In this document: positions 59,226 to 64,000 of the stretch, one piece after another
Layout: every line of letters begins with the position of its first letter
Position numbering within the stretch: the first letter of the stretch is position 1
Assembly (NCBI GenBank): GCA_023678885.1
Contig: CM042958.1
Location: 9,666,852-9,730,851 of the forward strand
Length of the DNA stretch: 64,000 nt
Reading direction: 5' to 3'
Source of the DNA: Pogostemon cablin
Taxonomy: Eukaryota; Streptophyta; Magnoliopsida; Lamiales; Lamiaceae
Notes under the pieces: model-generated
The model's database searches: none
What the model saw: the letters and a program-made list of their open reading frames with translations, nothing else
Told to the model about the DNA's origin: nothing
Translations under genes and position numbers: made by a program

Positions 59226-60528
59226 TTCACTATTTCAATCCTAATGTTTAATAGTTTAAATTAAAAAATAAAATAAAATGCAACGTCTATAAGAATCAAG
59301 AATCAGGTAATTGATCAAATGGTTTTACATTTAAATCAATTTGGACTGGTTCCACAAATTAATCAGACTATAACGTTCTAGAAAAAATAAAATAAAATAA
59401 ATAAAATCAGATATATATATATAAGGTTCACGAAAGTTAATAAAAATTTTAAAAATTTCAAATGTAATTATGAGGATGATAAAATTGCTTAATTTCTTAA
59501 ATAAAGTGTGTTCCAATTCATAAGTTATGCTAGAGTAAATATGGGTGTGCTTGACATTTGTGGACTTCAACTTGATTTTTCTTTTTCCAAAAAAAATAAA
59601 ATAAAATAAAATATTTTTATTAATTAAAAAAGAAAAAAAGTAGTCTGAAATTGTGAATAAAGTATTCCGATAGGTTTAATTATGCATGAATTTCTTGAAT
59701 AATTTTGTTACGAAAGTGTCGATTCGAGTGATAGAATCAATAAAGTTATGCTATTTTATTTAATGGAAAATAAATAATAAGAAATTATTAAATCCGTACT
59801 AAGTGTGTTGACCAAAAGAGTCCTGTTGAGTCTTGTGAATATTCCACGCCCAACACGTAATTTCAGTCAAGGTAGGGGTACTTTTGTCATTTCAAAGTGT
59901 GTTCACTCAAATTTTACGTCCTAAACCCACAATAGTACGACATGTGGATACATTTTTATTTATCGTCAAATTTAAACTTTTGATAATTATAATTAGAAAA
60001 GTACTGCGACAGGTATTACAAGTATAATAATGTGTGATTTATAGCTTAATTTTATTGGCCGATGGGGTTTATAGTTTATACTATATAACTTATTTTATCA
60101 ATCATATTTATATATAATTTATTTTTATTTATTAATATTATTTTTTAACCAATATATATAACTTATTAAAAAGTTATCATTATAATTTACTTTTTTATAA
60201 TATGTTTTATTGGGTTTATCTTTTAAAATATTGTACATATTTTTTAATCCAGTATAATTCTATTTTTCAACCTTTAAAATATTAGAGGAAGCTGAAAGGA
60301 AAAGAAATGGAGTAATGGTGTGAAAATGATAGTTCAGCAGCAGCAGATAAAGATGAAGAAAACCGTGTAGTCATGCTTAATTGCATTCAATATTCAACAC
60401 AAATACTATATATTACATCGTTATGTTAATTAATTATATTCTCTCCATCACTTCACAATTATTATTATTATTTTAATATAGATTAAGATTTTTTAGGATA
60501 TTTTAATAATTTTTTTACTAATGATATA
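59226..60528. other. AT-rich intergenic sequence
   Basis: No gene recognised. Positions 59800-59960 have somewhat higher complexity without an open frame of note. Confidence 0.4.
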
Positions 60529-60730
60529 CTTCCTCCGACCACTTACAAGGTATTCATTTTATCATTTTGGGCGTCCACTTCAAATGTATCTATTTTTCTT
60601 ATATAGCAAAAAAGTACATCATATGACCCGTCACTTCCCTCTAATACAACTACTCACTTTACATATAATAATAATATTCCTTAATCTATGTGCAAAAAGC
60701 AAACAATTACTTTTTAAGTGACTGAGGGAG
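60529..60730. mobile_element. Stowaway-type MITE
   Basis: The ends cttcctccgaccacttacaa and aagtgactgagggag are inverted, with TA flanks. The interior resembles the element at 60948-61152 in reverse orientation. Confidence 0.7.
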
Positions 60731-60947
60731 TATACGTTAAGAGTGATATTATTGTAAATAAGTGTAAAGGCAGGATAATTATTTTGACTTTTTTACGAAT
60801 GTAGAAGTATTTTTGGGACGAAAGAATATGAAAATTATAAAAAAAAATTCACCCATTTGTCCATTCTTCCATCTTGTTTGGTAAATATCACACAGATGAT
60901 GAATTAAATATCCCAATCATTACACGAAATTTATTTGAAATCTAATA

Positions 60948-61151
60948 CTCCCTCCGGCCACTTGAAAGATACTTGTTTGCTTTTTGCGTGTGAATTAAGG
61001 AGTATTATTATTATATGTAAAGTGGGTAGTTGTATTAGAGGAAAAAATGATGGGCCATATGGTGTACTTTTTTATTAAATATGAGAAATGGATACTTTTG
61101 AAGTGAACGCCCAAAATGATAAAATGAATATCTTGTAATTGGCCGAAGGGA

Positions 61152-61152
<1 letters not shown>
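60948..61152. mobile_element. Stowaway-type MITE
   Basis: CTCCCTCCGGCCACTTGAAA at the left pairs with ttggccgaagggag at the right; TA flanks. A TA microsatellite (61153-61220) follows directly. The 117- and 65-codon frames here are microsatellite translations. Confidence 0.75.
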
Positions 61153-61220
<68 letters not shown>

Positions 61221-61223
<3 letters not shown>

Positions 61224-61943
61224 GTAAAACAATATTCATCAGCTTCATGCTCATATTTAATAAAAATTTGTTCCTTGTATTTAGAAGGTGAAATGTTAAT
61301 TAATTCCATTCTAATTAAACAAAATAGTTTGATTAATAGATTCAACATGATAAGTGAGGAATCATATACTAATTTTTAAACATCATTCAATTCAATTTAA
61401 AATTAATTACGATGATCATAAGTTTATCACAAATGGACTAAAATAATACTTCATCCGTCTTGTATTATCTTGCATCATTCTTTTGTAATTTACAAAGGAA
61501 TTGTGCAAGATAATAATTAACTATGTAACATGGCTCATCAATGAATCAAAAATTTTGAGATCATAATTAGAAATTGGGTTTACTCATTCTTAGATCATTT
61601 CCATATTGTAATAAATAAACTACTTGTTTGTCTCAAGTAAAGATTTCGTACAATTGTTGAAGAACATCATAATATATACAAATCCATAAATTAATGAAAT
61701 TATCAACGTAAATTAAAAACACCCTATAATAATTTAACTTCAAGAAGTTAATTTCACCTCTCCTTTTATATACGGAGTATATCATATATACGTATAAACT
61801 TAAAATCAGTCGACGAAATAATTAATTTATAGGAGCAAATTAATTATAACAAAACAACCATATGAATTAATATCTATGGAGACTATAGAAAAGAAAAGAA
61901 TAAAGTAAGAAGAAAAGATTAAAGAGAAAAGATGGCTAACTAA
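61221..61943. other. AT-rich intergenic sequence
   Basis: No gene recognised. The part next to 61944 is presumably the 3' untranslated region of the following minus-strand gene. Confidence 0.4.
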
Positions 61944-62492
61944 TTATTTGTTGGATAATTGTTGATCAATAGAAGAAGTTTGTCTAGAAAATGATAATAC
62001 ACCACTGTGTGTTTTAGGATGGTAGGTGGAAAACTTGTTGCCCTTTTCATCGTACAAAACATCCTCTTCATCTTCATCTGGAACCCTACATTTCTCTCCT
62101 AGTATTATTGTCTTCTTCCATATCGAATCTTCATGCTTAAACTTCTTCTCCTTGTGCTTCTCCTTTTCCTTCTCCTTCTCCTTCTCCTTCTCCTCCCGAC
62201 CGCCGCCCATTACTCGCAAGCTCAGGCTCGACACGAGCTTCGACACGCCCGAGTGCGACCGCGTGTGCTGGCACGACACCGTCCTCATGTGCCGCCCTGT
62301 TCCCGGCGGCAACGGCAATGCATCGGGGCTTTCGCTCGTCGACACTCGCTTTACGTATTCCGGTGAAAGCTCGCCGCTGGTGGTGGAGGAATCTGAATTC
62401 TCGCCGCGTTTCTTTGCTTCCTCCGGTGGACTCGGCGGCGGTGATGTCTTCCGGCGGTTTATCACTCCGCATAGGAATGAAACTGCATGCAT
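61944..62492 (-). CDS. Small conserved plant protein of unknown function
   Basis: Single open frame of 182 residues. The GC-rich third positions and clear domain texture set it apart from the surrounding AT-rich DNA. The first half is proline/serine-rich (TSPPPSPPEEAKKRG) with GELSPEYVKRVST. A lysine/glutamate repeat of EK pairs lies at about 100-113. The C-terminal part has WKKTIILGEKCRVPDEDEED, then VLYDEKGNKFSTYHPKTHSG. The WKKTIILGEKC-type block is, to my memory, shared by uncharacterised plant proteins; no biochemical role is known to me. The start at 62492 overlaps a catgcatgcatgc run with two other ATGs out of frame. There is no signal peptide or membrane segment. An upstream exon cannot be excluded. 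Confidence 0.75.
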   Translation of the reverse strand: MHAVSFLCGVINRRKTSPPPSPPEEAKKRGENSDSSTTSGELSPEYVKRVSTSESPDALPLPPGTGRHMRTVSCQHTRSHSGVSKLVSSLSLRVMGGGREEKEKEKEKEKEKHKEKKFKHEDSIWKKTIILGEKCRVPDEDEEDVLYDEKGNKFSTYHPKTHSGVLSFSRQTSSIDQQLSNK

Positions 62493-62573
62493 GCATCAAA
62501 TTTTTGAGAAATAAATAAATAATATTTTTTTAATAATAATAATAATTAAAAAGAAAATTAATTATATATGGGG

Positions 62574-62588
62574 CATGCATGCATGCAT
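62574..62588. promoter_or_regulatory. Overlapping RY (CATGCA) motifs
   Basis: catgcatgcatgcat contains three overlapping RY elements, the binding site of B3 factors such as ABI3/FUS3/LEC2. It lies about 80-95 bp upstream of the start codon at 62492. A further CATGCATGC run covers the start codon itself. Confidence 0.4.
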
Positions 62589-62599
62589 ACTTATGGGAA

Positions 62600-63526
62600 T
62601 CTTTCTCCCCATATATCAGATATGATGAAAAGAAGAAGCAGGATTGCACGAGGGGATTTCTTTAAGCATCAAGAAAACATGAAACCAATTTTTTTTAGGA
62701 CTTAAAGAAACTATTTTTATTTTGTTTATTTTATTTGTGTTTCTTTAAGGTTGAATATTGTGTTGTGTGTGATTTTTCTTTTCTTTGTGTTTTCTTGCCG
62801 AATTAGATTGTTGGAATACAGGTGTGAGATGAAAAAAGCAAAGCCCACCTCTATTTTAGCTGCAACATTAAATTTTGATGGTTTAAATGGGTTGTTTTTA
62901 TTCGTTGAAAATACTTATAATAAATAAATATATTTCTATTATTGGGTGGGATATAGCTCCATTTATTTTAAAAGTGGATGATTCTTTTTCTTTTTTAGTA
63001 TATTCGAATATTTATGGTTATAGTTTGTTGAAAACTAGATATCATGTTTCCAAAATTTGCCACATTAATTATTAGTTGAATTTTTTTTAAATAAAAATTC
63101 CAACCCTTCGAAAAGTTAAAAACCCTAACGCTATCTTAAAAATTTTCAATCCTTTTTATATTTCTTGATCAGTTATTAATATTTTTTAATGTTTCTTTAA
63201 TCTATTTTAGTAATTGTTAATGAAATTGTTTCATTAGATGACTATTATTTTCATGGATTATGTATGAGATTGACTAATTTCCCCAATGCAGTTAATTTGA
63301 CATTCAATTTTTGACTAATTTTTCTTATATAAGATTGAATATTTTTCCTTCCAGTTACTTAATGAAATCAAACTTTAAATAAAATATGTATAGTTAGATG
63401 GGAAAAAAAAATCATAAATTAATTTTCCAACTCATCTTTACAAATTATCTTGATGAAGCCTCACACGTCACTAAGCAAAACCAAGATGGTTTGTTTGTAA
63501 TGCTTTCAAATTTGTCATATCAGATA
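62600..63526. other. AT-rich upstream region
   Basis: No further gene recognised. Small frames at 62887-63075 and 63398-63580 have no family resemblance. Confidence 0.4.
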
Positions 63527-63784
63527 CTCTCTCCGTCCTATAAAAATTGGCACACTTTCTTTTTTAGTTGTCCCACTTAACACATATCCTTTTTAATACA
63601 TGGACCACATAAAAAATAATTAATCTATTCTCATGGACCCCACATATCATCTCTAATACAACTACCCACTACACATTAAATATTATTTCTCTCACTTCAT
63701 TTTACTTCACTTTACATTAAATTATTATACTCCTTAATCTCCGTGCCAAAAAAAATTATACCAACTTCTATGGGACGGAGGGAG
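63527..63784. mobile_element. Stowaway-type MITE
   Basis: CTCTCTCCGTCCTATAAAAA pairs with ttctatgggacggagggag; TA flanks at 63525-63526 and 63785-63786. The interior has the cactacacattaaatatta motif shared with other copies. Confidence 0.8.
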
Positions 63785-64000
63785 TATGTAATAACGTAGA
63801 ACATTATTCTTTATTAAAACTAAAAACGTAATAAGATTTCAGTATAAAAACTGGAAAATTTTGTAGTCATGGAGGCAATCAAACGGCTGAAGATAGGTAA
63901 TCTTGTGTTAAAAATTGTTTCTCAACAGAGCAAGAAAAAGAACACGGTACGATTCGTGTAGACGAGCAACTACACGAACCGGTGTTTCGTTCCAATGCCA
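63785..64000. other. Right edge of the window, unidentified
   Basis: From about 63868 the sequence becomes more complex (atggaggcaatcaaacggct, then tacacgaaccggtgtttcgt) than the AT-rich background. It could be the start of a gene or of a retroelement continuing beyond the window. I cannot assign it. Confidence 0.2.

Noticed and set aside
61035..61348. Tyrosine/isoleucine repeat proteins
   Set aside because: Translations of a TA microsatellite and a MITE.
62026..62514. 162-codon plus-strand frame opposite the unknown conserved gene
   Set aside because: Serine/phenylalanine-rich translation of the antisense of EK and proline codons. The minus-strand frame has the conserved block.

Overview
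This is a stretch of plant nuclear DNA, almost certainly from a eudicot. The background is very AT-rich, genes have GT-AG introns, and the proteins belong to plant-specific families (CC-type glutaredoxin, class A heat stress factor, CYP711A, IQD and IQM calmodulin-binding proteins). Mariner/Stowaway-type MITEs ending in CTCCCTCCGTCC are very dense. An asterid, possibly Lamiales, fits the protein flavour, but that is inference only.

Layout. Positions 1-36,190 are transposon-rich and hold one intact gene, a CC-type glutaredoxin (5532-5981, minus). The rest of this half is mobile DNA. It includes a 3.4-kb non-autonomous CACTA element (8156-11543), four MULE-type MITEs with perfect 9-bp target duplications, two tRNA-derived SINEs with target duplications, a 5'-truncated and mutated LINE (about 18315-20866), a 270-bp TRIM retroelement with a perfect primer binding site (27218-27487), a hAT-like element, many Stowaway-type MITEs and several small repeat families. 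A gene-like fragment (about 25360-26217) lies between two copies of a 160-bp repeat.

Positions 36,190-54,170 form the gene island. In order: a class A heat stress transcription factor (36564-38114, plus) with three heat-shock elements upstream; a degenerate Ty1/copia retrotransposon inserted 59 bp after its stop codon (38174-42716); MAX1/CYP711A, the strigolactone-pathway cytochrome P450 (44048-46520, plus, five exons); an IQD protein (46704-48460, minus, five exons) convergent with MAX1; and an IQM protein (51707-53795, minus, eight coding exons plus a 5'-UTR intron).

Positions 54,170-64,000 are again AT-rich and repetitive. They contain a probable 893-bp solo LTR (57598-58490), more MITEs, and one small conserved plant gene of unknown function (61944-62492, minus).

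The genes do not form an operon or an obvious pathway cluster. IQD and IQM are both calmodulin-binding but belong to unrelated families, so their adjacency may be chance. I found no evidence of a wholly new biological system. The observations most worth following are the altered C-terminus of the glutaredoxin, the heat-shock-element array and copia insertion around the heat stress factor, the 25-nt A-tract at a MAX1 splice acceptor, and several structurally complete small transposons. Exon boundaries were set by hand from splice consensus and family conservation and were not checked against transcripts.
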